Source: Puia sp. (GTDB lineage Bacteria > Bacteroidota > Bacteroidia > Chitinophagales > Chitinophagaceae). Taken from it: a stretch of 64,000 nt of DNA. The position numbers were made by a program, and so were the translations under genes. Positions within the stretch are counted from its first letter, which is position 1. Each line of letters begins with the position of its first letter. The notes beneath the pieces are model-generated. The model saw nothing but the letters and a program-made list of their open reading frames with translations, was not told where the DNA came from and did no database searches. The stretch is taken from contig JARLGZ010000079.1 of NCBI GenBank assembly GCA_031292515.1, forward strand, positions 1 through 64,000, given 5' to 3'. Below, one piece after another: positions 11,160 to 20,275 of the stretch.

Positions 11160-12862
11160 TTTTCGGCCGGCCGGAGATCGAGTATTTTTAACTGCAGGTT
11201 TTTCTGGCCGTTCCACTCGTTCTCATCGATGTGAAAGAGGATGTCCAGTGGTGATCCCGGTCGTACCCAGTGGAATTTGGCGGCCATGTTGAAGCCGATG
11301 CCATCGAACTGCCACTGGTCCTGCCGGAGGGAGAACCGGATATGCTGTTCCTTTACGATCCTTGAGTACCCGCTGTCGGATACCCGCCTGGCGATGAAGA
11401 CAGGTTTGCGGTTGCCGGGTCCGAAGGGTTCCATCTGGCAGAGGATCCTGTATAAAGCAACGCTGATATCCCTGAAGGCGATTTCCGCGTCGATCCGGAT
11501 TTCCGGGAAGAGGGATTCGGGGCCCAGCATGGCCGAGACGATCTCTTCAAACTTCAGGCTGAAGGGCAGCAGATTTTCGGGCAGCAGTGTAAGCCCGGCA
11601 GCGGCGTAATGGCCGCCATATCCCAGCAAATGTTCCCGGCAGGCATGTATCGCCTCGTACAGGTTGAAGCCGTTTACACTCCGGGCACTTCCGGACAGCA
11701 CTTCCCCGCTACGGGTCAGAATGACGGTCGGACGATAATATTTTTCGATCAGTCGCGAGGCCACAATGCCGACGACCCCCTTGTGCCAGTGCGGCTGGAA
11801 CAGGACGGTGGACCTCCTCCCGACGAGATCCCTGTCATTTTCGATCATGGCCAGGGCCTCTTCGGTGATATTGCTGTCTGCTTCCTTGCGGTCCGTATTG
11901 TCGGAGTGCAGGCTCCGGGCATAGCTCATCGCCTCTTCCGCGCCGGTGGCGACGAAAAGCTGCACGGCCTTGCCGGCTTCATCCATTCTTCCTGCCGCGT
12001 TCACACGGGGTGCGATCGTAAAGATCAGGTTGTTCATGTTTATGACGGTCTGCAGGCCACCCAAGTCCGCAAGTGACCTGATGCCGTGATTAGGGTTTTC
12101 ATTCGCCTTCCTGAGGCCAAAGTAGGAGAGGATGCGATTCTCCCCGGTGACAGGCACGACATCGGCAGCGATGGCGGTCGCAACCAGGTCCAGGTAGCCG
12201 GCCGGCAGATTTTCCGGCAGATCCAGTCGTTCCGTCAGGGCCGTTATCAGTTTAAATCCTACCCCGCAACCGCATAGGTCTTTATACGGATACCCGCAAT
12301 CGGGCTGACGGGGATTCAGGATGGCTATGGCCGGTGGCAGATGGGTGTCCGGAAGATGGTGATCGCAGATAATAAAATCGATATCCAGGGTGCCGGCATA
12401 CGCGACGAGGTCCGCCGACTTGATACCGCAGTCCAGCGAAATGATCAGGGAAAACCCGTTCTCCGCCGCGAAATCGATCCCGGCTTTCGAGACGCCGTAC
12501 CCTTCGCGGTAACGGTGGGGTATATAGAAGTCCAGGAGATCCGGGGAATAGGTCTTCCTGAGAAAATCCAGGAGGGTCGCAACCGCAGTCGTGCCGTCGA
12601 CATCATAATCCCCGAAGACGAGTATTTTTTCCTTTTCCCGGAAAGCGGCGAATATCCTGTCCACTGCTTTCTCCATGTCTTTCATCAGCCAGGGCGAGTG
12701 CAGTTCTTCCAGGCGGGGTCTGAAATAGCTTTTCGCCTTGTCGAAGTCGTCGATCCCCCTGCCTGTCAGTATCCTGCACAAGACCGGATGGATTTTCAGG
12801 GTATCCGCCAGGGTCCTGGTCTTTCCGGGATCATCCGGCAATATCGTCCATTGTTTTTGCAT
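11156..12862 (-). CDS. recJ: single-stranded-DNA-specific exonuclease RecJ
   Basis: The 568-residue protein is a DHH-family 5'-3' exonuclease used in recombination and base-excision or mismatch repair. Motif I is DYDVDG at residues 85-90, with the DCGIKS and DHH (167-169) motifs binding Mn; the DHHA1 domain contains GGHYAAAGL. The length matches the family core. It starts 50 bases after the polyprenyl synthase stop on the same strand, so they may be co-transcribed. Its end overlaps htpG. Confidence 0.96.
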   Translation of the reverse strand: MQKQWTILPDDPGKTRTLADTLKIHPVLCRILTGRGIDDFDKAKSYFRPRLEELHSPWLMKDMEKAVDRIFAAFREKEKILVFGDYDVDGTTAVATLLDFLRKTYSPDLLDFYIPHRYREGYGVSKAGIDFAAENGFSLIISLDCGIKSADLVAYAGTLDIDFIICDHHLPDTHLPPAIAILNPRQPDCGYPYKDLCGCGVGFKLITALTERLDLPENLPAGYLDLVATAIAADVVPVTGENRILSYFGLRKANENPNHGIRSLADLGGLQTVINMNNLIFTIAPRVNAAGRMDEAGKAVQLFVATGAEEAMSYARSLHSDNTDRKEADSNITEEALAMIENDRDLVGRRSTVLFQPHWHKGVVGIVASRLIEKYYRPTVILTRSGEVLSGSARSVNGFNLYEAIHACREHLLGYGGHYAAAGLTLLPENLLPFSLKFEEIVSAMLGPESLFPEIRIDAEIAFRDISVALYRILCQMEPFGPGNRKPVFIARRVSDSGYSRIVKEQHIRFSLRQDQWQFDGIGFNMAAKFHWVRPGSPLDILFHIDENEWNGQKNLQLKILDLRPAEN

Positions 12863-12912
12863 CTTTTTGTAAGTGGTGACGAGTTTGTAAGAATCGGGGG
12901 GGCGGATGGCAT

Positions 12913-13878
12913 CTAATATTTTCGGTCGGTCGTATATCTTACCAGTTCTTCCAAACCCCTGCGCGCTTCGCCGTCTTCGAACTCATGAAGGATGGCCAGC
13001 GCCTCGTCCCGGTAAGCATTCATTTTTGTCGTGGCATATTCGATGCCGCCGGTCTCTATCACCTTCCGGACGATATACTGCACCTTTGCCGTGTCTTTGT
13101 TTTTGTTCTTTATGATATTGATCATCTCCTTCCGGGTCGCTTTTTCGACGGCGTTCAGGGTGTAGATCAACGGGAGTGTCAGCTTTTTCTCCCTGATATC
13201 GTTTCCCGTCGGCTTGCCCACCGCACCCGAGAGACCGTAATCGAAGAGATCGTCTTTAATCTGGAAGGCTATGCCTGCTTTTTCGCCGAAATCGCGCATT
13301 TTGGCCGTCAATACTTCATCACGGGAGGAAGAAAAGGCGCCCGCCGCGCAGGAAGAAGCGAGCAGAGAAGCCGTTTTGCCGCGTATGATATCGAAATATA
13401 CATCTTCGCTCAGGTTGAGTGACCGCGATTTCTCCATCTGAAGCAGTTCGCCTTCGCTCATTTGTCTAACGGCATCGGAAAGCAGCTGCAATATCCTGAA
13501 ATCACTGTGATCTAACGACAGCAGCAGCCCTTTTGCCAGTAAATAATCTCCTACAAGCACGGAGATCTTTGTCTTCCATAATGCATACGTTGAAAAGAAT
13601 CCTCTTCTCTCCAGCGATTCGTCCACTACATCATCATGTACAAGCGAAGCCGTATGCAGGAGTTCCACAAGCGATGCGGCACGGTAAGTCGTCTCGTTGA
13701 TCGGGCCGCAAAGCTTGGCGGGCAGCAGGACGAACATCGGCCTGATCTGTTTGCCTTTCCGATTCACGATGAACCGCATGATCCTGTCCAGCAAGGGCAC
13801 CTGGCTTTTCACTGCTTCTTTGAACTGTTTTTCGAAATGGATCAGCTCTTCCCTCAGTATCTCTTGTGCTATTTTCAT
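12913..13878 (-). CDS. polyprenyl diphosphate synthase, long-chain
   Basis: The 321-residue trans-prenyltransferase condenses isopentenyl diphosphate onto an allylic primer. Both Asp-rich Mg-binding motifs are intact: DDVVD at 82-86 and DDLFD at 209-213, with KGKQIRP at 41-47. The residues before the first motif (LLHTASLV) are small, which fits a long product such as the menaquinone side chain; this agrees with the menaquinone genes mqnB and mqnD elsewhere in the window. Chain length is inferred only. It is transcribed away from the OmpA-type gene and ahead of recJ. Confidence 0.92.
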   Translation of the reverse strand: MKIAQEILREELIHFEKQFKEAVKSQVPLLDRIMRFIVNRKGKQIRPMFVLLPAKLCGPINETTYRAASLVELLHTASLVHDDVVDESLERRGFFSTYALWKTKISVLVGDYLLAKGLLLSLDHSDFRILQLLSDAVRQMSEGELLQMEKSRSLNLSEDVYFDIIRGKTASLLASSCAAGAFSSSRDEVLTAKMRDFGEKAGIAFQIKDDLFDYGLSGAVGKPTGNDIREKKLTLPLIYTLNAVEKATRKEMINIIKNKNKDTAKVQYIVRKVIETGGIEYATTKMNAYRDEALAILHEFEDGEARRGLEELVRYTTDRKY

Positions 13879-14064
13879 TGTTCGAATCGTCTATGATTAT
13901 CCCGGAAAGCGTTATCCGGTTGCTTAAAATGACAGTCAAATCAGCGATCAGCAGCAATATTACTACTTTGAAAATATTTTCTCCGGAAAGCATCTAATTT
14001 TAAATTTTGCTTGTCTAACGGTACGGTCAATAAGACTTTATTTTTATATGTATTGTTAAAAAAA

Positions 14065-14095
14065 TTTGGTTTTTGCTCACCAATTGATATTTTTG
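14065..14095 (+). promoter_or_regulatory. promoter of the OmpA-type gene
   Basis: TTTG at 14065-14068, a 19-base spacer, and TATTTTTG at 14088-14095 match the Bacteroidota -33/-7 consensus exactly. The start codon is 62 bases downstream, leaving an untranslated leader of about 57 bases. Confidence 0.82.
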
Positions 14096-14157
14096 CACCA
14101 TATTCCTTTCCAATATTCCTTCTGGCTTAATTCATTCATTCACAATAAACTTCAGTT

Positions 14158-15819
14158 ATGGCAGGTAAAAAATGCTTACTCTTCTCTGTCTTGCTATGCC
14201 TTTTTGTCTCTGGCTCTTTTGCCCAGGTGGGAGGAAGCTATGATGTCCGGGATTCTTCTCTGATCCCGACCAAAAATTTAGCCCAGCACAACGAATTTTT
14301 AAATAATGCTTATCCGTTTCCTGCAAAGCCGCGTAACATGTGGGAATTGGGCTTGCAGGCGGGCTATTTTGCTGTATCGGGGGACGTCAGGTCAAGGTTT
14401 GGATATGGAGGAGCCATTACTGCCCGTAAAGCGCTTGGATACGTTTTCTCGCTGCGCGGTGAATTTATGTGGGGAAGGGGTTATGGCCTGAATTTCTCGC
14501 CCTCTTCCGGTTATGGTAAAGATCCGGCTTGGGCGCAATATTATAATCCTGCCACCCAGACGGTCTTCTATAACTATAAAACCGATGTGAAGGAATTGAC
14601 GTTGCAGGGGGTGATCACGCTTAACAACGTACGGTTTCATAAAACCAAGACCGGCTTCAACCTTTATATGTTCGGCGGTTTGGGATTTGCGGCATATGAC
14701 ACGTATGTAAATGCGCTGGACGCCAACGGAAATCCTTACAATTTCTCCACGATCGATCAATCGGGTCTCTATAAGGATCGCAAGACGATCAAGAAGGAAC
14801 TGAAAGCCCTGCTGGATAAATCTTATGAGACGCATGCCGAAGTCGATCATTCACAACCGATGATCGGCGATCAGCCGCTTATTCCTGTCGGAGTGCTGGG
14901 TATCGGGGTCCAATTCAAGCTCAACAACAAATTCAATCTGCAGATCGAAGATAAATATACTATCACCAAATCCGACCTGATCGACGGTCAGCAATGGCAG
15001 AATAATTATGTCGGCGGCATCGCCACCGGCAGCCAGGCTGTCGCACAGACCCGTGATTACGATTCTTACAATTTCGCTTCCATCGGCCTGAACTATAATA
15101 TCGGCCGGAAATCCGTCGAACCCCTCTGGTGGCTTAACCCCCTGGACTATGCGTACGGCGAAATCAATGCTCCCCGTCACATGAAGCTGCCCAAACCCGT
15201 GCTGGATGATGCGGATGGAGACGGCGTGACCGACCAGTTCGATCATGAACCCAATACTCCCGCCGGCTGCCCGGTAGATACGCATGGTGTGAGCCTGGAT
15301 ACCGATGGAGATGGAGTACCCGATTGCAGGGATAAGGAAAAAATCACCCCGACCCAGTGCCAGCCTGTAGATGCTGACGGCGTCGGCAAATGCCCGGATC
15401 CGCAGTGCTGTAAAGATCTTCGTAATGCATTGGATTCCGGTGGATTCGGAAGCGGCAGAGGTAATTGCAATATCGGCGATCTGCCCAGCATTTCTTTCAA
15501 GGGCCGTAGTGTGACCCTGAGCAAAGACAGCAAGGCTCTCCTGGCCAGCACTGCTGAAAAGATGCGCAATAACCCCAATTGTAAGGTTGCCGTCATCGGT
15601 TACGGCGAATCCAGCAAAGCTGCTCAGCAGTTGAGCTGGGATCGTGTAAATTCGGTCATCAATTACCTGGTGGAAAAAGAAGGTATCAGCTCCGACAGGT
15701 TCATCTTCCGCTACGGACAAAGCGGCGGGGATGAAAACACGGTGGATCTGAAGAATGGTACCGGCGAAGAAGGCCCGAACAATGTTCCTGCTCCTCACCC
15801 GAACCTGCGTAAGAAGTAG
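14158..15819 (+). CDS. OmpA-family outer-membrane protein with calcium-type repeats
   Basis: This 553-residue protein has a signal peptide (1-22, ending SGSFAQ). An N-terminal beta-barrel-like region rich in alternating aromatic strands spans about 60-320. Two thrombospondin-3-like Asp repeats (DADGDGVTD at 351-359 and DTDGDGVPD at 381-389) form a linker, and a Cys cluster lies at 401-418. A C-terminal OmpA-like peptidoglycan-binding domain follows (about 425-545), recognisable but diverged. It probably ties outer membrane to cell wall. Strong promoter, long terminator and a high-quality signal suggest an abundant protein. It has no operon partner. Confidence 0.9.
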   Translation: MAGKKCLLFSVLLCLFVSGSFAQVGGSYDVRDSSLIPTKNLAQHNEFLNNAYPFPAKPRNMWELGLQAGYFAVSGDVRSRFGYGGAITARKALGYVFSLRGEFMWGRGYGLNFSPSSGYGKDPAWAQYYNPATQTVFYNYKTDVKELTLQGVITLNNVRFHKTKTGFNLYMFGGLGFAAYDTYVNALDANGNPYNFSTIDQSGLYKDRKTIKKELKALLDKSYETHAEVDHSQPMIGDQPLIPVGVLGIGVQFKLNNKFNLQIEDKYTITKSDLIDGQQWQNNYVGGIATGSQAVAQTRDYDSYNFASIGLNYNIGRKSVEPLWWLNPLDYAYGEINAPRHMKLPKPVLDDADGDGVTDQFDHEPNTPAGCPVDTHGVSLDTDGDGVPDCRDKEKITPTQCQPVDADGVGKCPDPQCCKDLRNALDSGGFGSGRGNCNIGDLPSISFKGRSVTLSKDSKALLASTAEKMRNNPNCKVAVIGYGESSKAAQQLSWDRVNSVINYLVEKEGISSDRFIFRYGQSGGDENTVDLKNGTGEEGPNNVPAPHPNLRKK

Positions 15820-15840
15820 AGACGGTAAGTAATACACTGA

Positions 15841-15900
15841 TTAACACCAGTTTTAGGACGCTTTTCAAGGGAAAGTTCTAAAATTGGTGTTAATTTATTT
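15841..15900 (+). terminator. terminator of the OmpA-type gene
   Basis: Arms TTAACACCAGTTTTAGGA (15841-15858) and TTCTAAAATTGGTGTTAA (15876-15893) form a stem of about 18 bp with G-U pairs and a 17-base loop, followed by TTTATTTT. The near-symmetry means it could act on both strands. Confidence 0.85.
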
Positions 15901-16157
15901 TGGCAGGTGTCCGTGAACGTCCAAAAATGCCTTAATTCGCGTATCGTTTTTTGTTTCGGCCGGGTGGCACCGACTCCTAAACCGAATGGTAATTTGCTGA
16001 TTATAAGTGTTTTGTATACGGATGTGTATCTTGATCAGCGATATTTGTCTGGATTCTGTGTCTGTCCGGCGTCAGATTGTCCGCCTTATTCGCGTCAATT
16101 CGAGCACCCTATTGGTGTAATTGGCGTTTTATATTAGAGTAATTCGCACCAAAATAT
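15901..16157. other. intergenic region upstream of bamD
   Basis: No coding evidence. It contains a weak hairpin, CAATT..CACC/GGTG..AATTG, at about 16096-16122 and ends in a -7-like box just before bamD. Confidence 0.5.
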
Positions 16158-16165
16158 TAACTTTG
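16158..16165 (+). promoter_or_regulatory. -7 box upstream of bamD
   Basis: TAACTTTG matches TAnnTTTG and ends nine bases before the bamD start, which would leave almost no leader. No good -33 TTG is seen at the right distance. Confidence 0.4.
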
Positions 16166-16174
16166 CCAGCCTTT

Positions 16175-16990
16175 ATGCGTTTATTTACCGTATTATTCAT
16201 AGGGATCGTTTCGTTCAGTTCGTGCTCCAAATTTTCAAGGATCTTGAAAAGCAATGATTACGAGTACAAGTTGCGTATGGCTGAGAAGTTCTACGCATCG
16301 AAAGACTATAATCATGCCCAGCAGTTGTATGAGGAGCTTTTCAGGGTGTTTAAGGGCAGCGAGCATTTTGAGGATATCTATTATAAGTTCGCCTATTGCG
16401 CATATTATCTGAAGGATTATATCAATGCGGAGAACCTCTTCAAAGGGTTCGTCGAGGTATTTCCCAATAGTGCCCGGTCTGAGGAGATGGATTATATGCG
16501 GGCTTACACCTTCTATAAGCAATCTCCAAAGCCCGAACTGGACCAGACGAATACCACCAAGGCGATCGGTTTCATGCAGGCCTTTCAGAATACGCATCCG
16601 GGTTCCGCGCGAAACAAAGAAGCTGCCCAGATTGTCGAGGAGTGCAGGGGCAAACTGGAGCTGAAAGATTACAGAAATGCGCAGCTTTATTTCGACCTGG
16701 GGTATTTCAGAGCTGCCGCCGTCTCTTTGAACAGCCTGATGAACAGCTACCCCGATTCCGATAAGAGCGAGGTATATAAAATGCTGATTATAAAGTCTTA
16801 TTTTGAGTTTGCCAAGATCAGTATCGAAGAGCGGAAGGAAGAAAGGTATGGGCAGGTCGTCACTTCCTGTAATGAGTTTATAGATCGTTTTCCGGAGAGC
16901 AAACAGCTCAAAATCGTCCAGGAATATTTGAATTCATCTGAAAAAAACATTAAATCTGTAAAAAATGAGCCGCTTAAGAAGGCAAGTTAA
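16175..16990 (+). CDS. bamD: outer-membrane assembly lipoprotein BamD
   Basis: The 271-residue lipoprotein belongs to the BAM complex that inserts beta-barrel proteins into the outer membrane. The start at MRLFTVLFIG gives a lipoprotein signal with Cys17 (SFSSC). TPR repeats follow: KFYASKDYNHAQQLYEEL near 40-57, then KDYINAENLFKGF and later copies, as in BamD/YfiO. The upstream in-frame start (54 bases earlier) adds residues with no signal character. Its last 26 bases overlap the next gene, rpoZ, an unusual pairing of an envelope gene with an RNA polymerase subunit that is kept in Bacteroidota. Confidence 0.94.
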   Translation: MRLFTVLFIGIVSFSSCSKFSRILKSNDYEYKLRMAEKFYASKDYNHAQQLYEELFRVFKGSEHFEDIYYKFAYCAYYLKDYINAENLFKGFVEVFPNSARSEEMDYMRAYTFYKQSPKPELDQTNTTKAIGFMQAFQNTHPGSARNKEAAQIVEECRGKLELKDYRNAQLYFDLGYFRAAAVSLNSLMNSYPDSDKSEVYKMLIIKSYFEFAKISIEERKEERYGQVVTSCNEFIDRFPESKQLKIVQEYLNSSEKNIKSVKNEPLKKAS

Positions 16991-17306
16991 TGCCAACACA
17001 ACCAACGTTGTAGAGACGAAGAATCTTACAGATATCAAGGCCAAGACCGGGAATCTCTATGAGTCTATTGCGATCATCGCAAAAAGGGCCAACCAGATCA
17101 ATATATCTCTGAAGGAAGAGCTGCACAATAAGCTGGAGGAATTTGCCAGTCATACCGACAGTCTCGAAGAGATCCATGAAAATAAGGAGCAGATAGAGAT
17201 CTCGAAGGCCTATGAGAGGATGCCCAATCCTGCCTTGCTGGCTACCCAGGAATTTATGGAAGACAAGATCTATTATCGTAAGAATGACGACGATCTCTTT
17301 AAATAA
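16965..17306 (+). CDS. rpoZ: DNA-directed RNA polymerase omega subunit (Bacteroidota type)
   Basis: The 113-residue protein has the Rpb6/omega core (KTGNLYESIAIIAKRANQIN at about residues 27-46), which helps assembly of the RNA polymerase beta' subunit. A charged C-terminal extension (LEEIHENKEQIEISKAYE) is typical of the Bacteroidota form. It starts inside bamD with a 26-base overlap, so translation is probably coupled. Confidence 0.9.
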   Translation: MSRLRRQVNANTTNVVETKNLTDIKAKTGNLYESIAIIAKRANQINISLKEELHNKLEEFASHTDSLEEIHENKEQIEISKAYERMPNPALLATQEFMEDKIYYRKNDDDLFK

Positions 17307-17377
17307 ACGGCTGAACCCGGTTCCGGCCGGCCGATGAAGATGGCCAGGACTTGTCTCTCACATCCTGAAGTATTTTT

Positions 17378-18580
17378 ATGTTGCAGGGAAAAAAAATATT
17401 ACTGGGCGTTACCGGGAGTATAGCCGCTTACAAGTCTCTTTTGCTCATCAGGCTCCTTGTACGCAGCGGAGCCGTTGTAAGAGTCCTCCAGACCGCGGCA
17501 TCCAGGGATTTTGTCACCCCTTTATCTCTTTCCACGCTTTCAAAAAATCCTGTGTTATCAGACCTTACGGCAGGGGATGCCTGGGTAAACCATGTCGAAT
17601 TGGGCAGGTGGGCGGACTGTATGCTGATCGCTCCCCTGAGTTGCAATACACTTGCAAAAATGGCAAACGGGCTTTGTGATAACCTGCTGCTCGCGACCTA
17701 TCTTTCCGCTGTCTGCCCGGTTTTTGTGGCCCCGGCCATGGATGAGGATATGTGGCGCCATCCGGCGACCGGTGTGAATCTGGGGAAACTGCATGCTTAT
17801 GGCAACACCGTCATTCCCGTCGAAAAGGGAGAACTGGCCAGCGGTCTGTATGGGGATGGAAGGATGGCGGAGCCGGAAGCCATTTTGGGGCATATAAAGG
17901 ATCATTTTGTCGCCGGCGGAGGCGCGCTTGCCGGGAAAAAGGCTTTGGTTACGGCCGGCCCTACTTATGAAGCGATCGACCCCGTGCGGTTTATCGGAAA
18001 CCGGTCGTCCGGTAAAATGGGACTGGCTATCGCCGCTGAACTCGCCGCCCGGGGCGCCCGGGTGGAGCTGGTCCTGGGGCCTTCCGGGCTGGATGTCGGC
18101 AATATCCCCGGGATACGGGTACACCGGGTTGAATCCGCCCGGGAGATGTATGAGGCGTCGGTTGAAGCGTTCCGGGATTCGGATATCGCAGTGATGACCG
18201 CGGCCGTGGCGGATTATACACCTGTGACAAAATCCGTGGAAAAAATCAAAAAAAACGAGGGTGTATTTCTACTGGAGCTGATAAAGACAAAAGACATTCT
18301 CAAGACGCTGGGTGAACAGAAAAAGGCGTCACAGATCCTGGTCGGTTTCGCGTTGGAAAATGCCCATGAGAAGGATTATGCCAGGGGCAAGCTGAAATCC
18401 AAAAACGCAGATTTTATCGTTTTAAACTCCCTCAACGACGAAGGGGCCGGTTTTGGCTTCGACACGAACAAAGTAAGCTTTTTCGGAAAGGACGGTTCCG
18501 AGCAGGTATTTGAGAAAAAGACGAAACAACAAGTGGCAAAAGATATCGTTGATAAGATCGTGGAGTTGGCGGGATTGTAA
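17378..18580 (+). CDS. coaBC: bifunctional phosphopantothenoylcysteine decarboxylase/phosphopantothenate-cysteine ligase
   Basis: This 400-residue protein carries two steps of coenzyme A synthesis. The N-terminal flavoprotein decarboxylase (about 1-180) has GVTGSIAAYK (10-19), catalytic His72 in NHVELGRW, and the PAMDEDMW motif at 119-126. In the substrate clamp the sequence reads ASGLYGDGRM (154-163), with Ser where the E. coli enzyme has Cys; this variant is seen in relatives and is not taken as inactivating. The C-terminal ligase has NRSSGKMG, AAVADYTP and the KIKK lysines. It is followed nine bases later by the DUF4835 gene, a conserved Bacteroidota neighbour. Confidence 0.96.
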   Translation: MLQGKKILLGVTGSIAAYKSLLLIRLLVRSGAVVRVLQTAASRDFVTPLSLSTLSKNPVLSDLTAGDAWVNHVELGRWADCMLIAPLSCNTLAKMANGLCDNLLLATYLSAVCPVFVAPAMDEDMWRHPATGVNLGKLHAYGNTVIPVEKGELASGLYGDGRMAEPEAILGHIKDHFVAGGGALAGKKALVTAGPTYEAIDPVRFIGNRSSGKMGLAIAAELAARGARVELVLGPSGLDVGNIPGIRVHRVESAREMYEASVEAFRDSDIAVMTAAVADYTPVTKSVEKIKKNEGVFLLELIKTKDILKTLGEQKKASQILVGFALENAHEKDYARGKLKSKNADFIVLNSLNDEGAGFGFDTNKVSFFGKDGSEQVFEKKTKQQVAKDIVDKIVELAGL

Positions 18581-18589
18581 AACTCTTCT

Positions 18590-19513
18590 ATGGCTAAAAG
18601 GCTTCTTATATTCTTTGTTTGTGCCGGCCTGGCCTGTCCCCGGCTTAGGGCACAGGAGTTGCAGGCGAATATCACCGTCCTGGCCACGCGGGTGGGCACC
18701 AATGTCGATCATAAGATCTTCCAGACGCTTCAGTCCGGCTTATACGATTTCCTGAACACCCGGAAGTGGTCGAACGAGAATTTTCAAGCCAACGAAAAGA
18801 TCATTTGCAATTTTCTCATCAACATCAGCCAGGCGGCAGACAACAATTCGTACCAGGCTTCCCTGACGGTACAGGCCAGCAGGCCGGTTTTCAATTCCTC
18901 CTACCAGAGCCCCCTGATCAATTTTATCGACCAGTCCTTCGTTTTCCGGTATGTGGAATACCAGCCGCTGGACTTCAGCGACAGCAGGGTTCAGGGGACT
19001 GATCCGCTGACAGCCAACCTCACCGCCACCCTGGCATATTATGTATACCTGATACTTGGCCTGGATTTCGACTCCTATTCGCAGCGGGGAGGGGATGCCT
19101 ATTATCAGAAAGCGCTGAATATCGTCAATAACGCACCCGATAGCAGGGAGATCTCGGGCTGGAAGGCATTTGACGGTCTCCGCAACCGGTATTGGCTGAT
19201 CGAAAATCTGACCAACAGCAAATACAACCTTATCCACGATGCTTTTTACGGCTATTACAGGTCGGGAATGGATCAGTTATATGATAAGGATGCGGAGGCC
19301 CGTAAGGCCTTTTTAAATGTCCTGAATCTGCTTAATACGATCAATACTGATAATCCCAACAGCATGATCCTGCAATTTTTCTTCGAAAGCAAGGCGAACG
19401 AGCTTTCCAAGATCTTCAAAAATTCGCCGCCGGATGAAAAGGAGCAGGCTCTGGACCTGCTGACCAGAATGGATATTACCAATGTCAATAAATATAAACA
19501 AGACCTTCAATGA
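18590..19513 (+). CDS. DUF4835 family secreted protein
   Basis: The 307-residue protein has a signal peptide (1-21, ending RLRAQ) and no membrane segment after it, so it is periplasmic or surface exposed. It matches my memory of DUF4835, a Bacteroidota-only family usually next to coaBC. Visible traits are a long Tyr/Phe-rich middle (YVEYQPLDF, FDSYSQRGGDAYYQ) and a helical C-terminus. Function is unknown; constant linkage to coaBC is probably shared transcription. The stop overlaps the next start (ATGA), giving translational coupling. Confidence 0.85.
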   Translation: MAKRLLIFFVCAGLACPRLRAQELQANITVLATRVGTNVDHKIFQTLQSGLYDFLNTRKWSNENFQANEKIICNFLINISQAADNNSYQASLTVQASRPVFNSSYQSPLINFIDQSFVFRYVEYQPLDFSDSRVQGTDPLTANLTATLAYYVYLILGLDFDSYSQRGGDAYYQKALNIVNNAPDSREISGWKAFDGLRNRYWLIENLTNSKYNLIHDAFYGYYRSGMDQLYDKDAEARKAFLNVLNLLNTINTDNPNSMILQFFFESKANELSKIFKNSPPDEKEQALDLLTRMDITNVNKYKQDLQ

Positions 19514-20217
19514 GGTGGCTGATCCGTCTTTTCATCCCGTTTTGTTCGGTAATGGCGCTAACCGGTTGTTCGGGGCCCGATAGCCGGCCTTCCGGCGTGT
19601 TACCGCGTGATAAAATGCAGCTGGTTTTATGGGATATGATAGAAGCGGATCAATATTCCCTCCTCTACCTGTCAAGAGACTCTGCAAGAATCAACGTGAA
19701 GGCGGAGACCGCAGGACGCTATGAACAGGTCTTTCAACTGTACAAAATATCCAAGGAGGAATTTGAAAAAAGCATCCGGTATTATTTCTCCCGCCCGGAT
19801 ATCGCAGAGCCTCTTTTTGACAGTCTCGCCGCCATGGGAACACGCAAGAGGACAGAGGATTACAATCACGGCCGGGTGAATACGCCGAACAATACTGCTC
19901 CAAACAATGCCGCGCCGGGTAAGGCCCCGATGAATCATCCTTTTCCCGTCGCTCCCATACCGGGTCATGGCCCCGTACCCGGTCATAGGCCCATACCACC
20001 CGGAGGCACTTCCCTGCCCGTACACACGCCGGCGCCGGGCCATGCTCCGGTACCCGGACCTGTCCCGATAATACCCGGCCGTACCCTCGTCAAACCTGCC
20101 CCCAAAAACGATCTTTCCGGGCACTCTCCCGGCCGGAAACCTTCCGATACAACTCGCCGCGGCTCTCATCCGTCGTCTCATCCCGCTCCCGGAAAGTCGC
20201 TCCCGTTGAAGCAATGA
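19510..20217 (+). CDS. DUF4296 lipoprotein with Pro/Gly/His-rich tail
   Basis: The 235-residue protein starts with a lipoprotein signal (Cys20 in ALTGC). Residues about 35-115 hold the DUF4296 core (KMQLVLWDMIEADQY and following helices), a Bacteroidota family of unknown function. From about residue 120 the tail turns to low-complexity Pro, Gly, His and Ala repeats (variants of PGHGPVPGHRP) followed by a Ser/Arg-rich end. The tail is absent from the family core and looks like a surface-displayed disordered extension. It overlaps the DUF4835 gene by four bases and ends that operon. Confidence 0.8.
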   Translation: MRWLIRLFIPFCSVMALTGCSGPDSRPSGVLPRDKMQLVLWDMIEADQYSLLYLSRDSARINVKAETAGRYEQVFQLYKISKEEFEKSIRYYFSRPDIAEPLFDSLAAMGTRKRTEDYNHGRVNTPNNTAPNNAAPGKAPMNHPFPVAPIPGHGPVPGHRPIPPGGTSLPVHTPAPGHAPVPGPVPIIPGRTLVKPAPKNDLSGHSPGRKPSDTTRRGSHPSSHPAPGKSLPLKQ

Positions 20218-20225
20218 TTGCCGGC

Positions 20226-20256
20226 GTTGGCGTATGCGTTTTGAATTGTATTTTTA
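20226..20256 (+). promoter_or_regulatory. promoter of the CoA-transferase operon
   Basis: GTTG at 20226-20229, a 19-base spacer, then TATTTTTA at 20249-20256, one base from the TAnnTTTG consensus. The scoA start is 20 bases downstream. Confidence 0.5.
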
Positions 20257-20275
20257 GGACCTAAAGAGTTGCCTC

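Noticed and set aside
15907-16137. 76-codon ORF upstream of bamD
   Set aside because: Composition looks non-coding (many Cys/Pro, no signal or domain) and it overlaps the likely bamD promoter.
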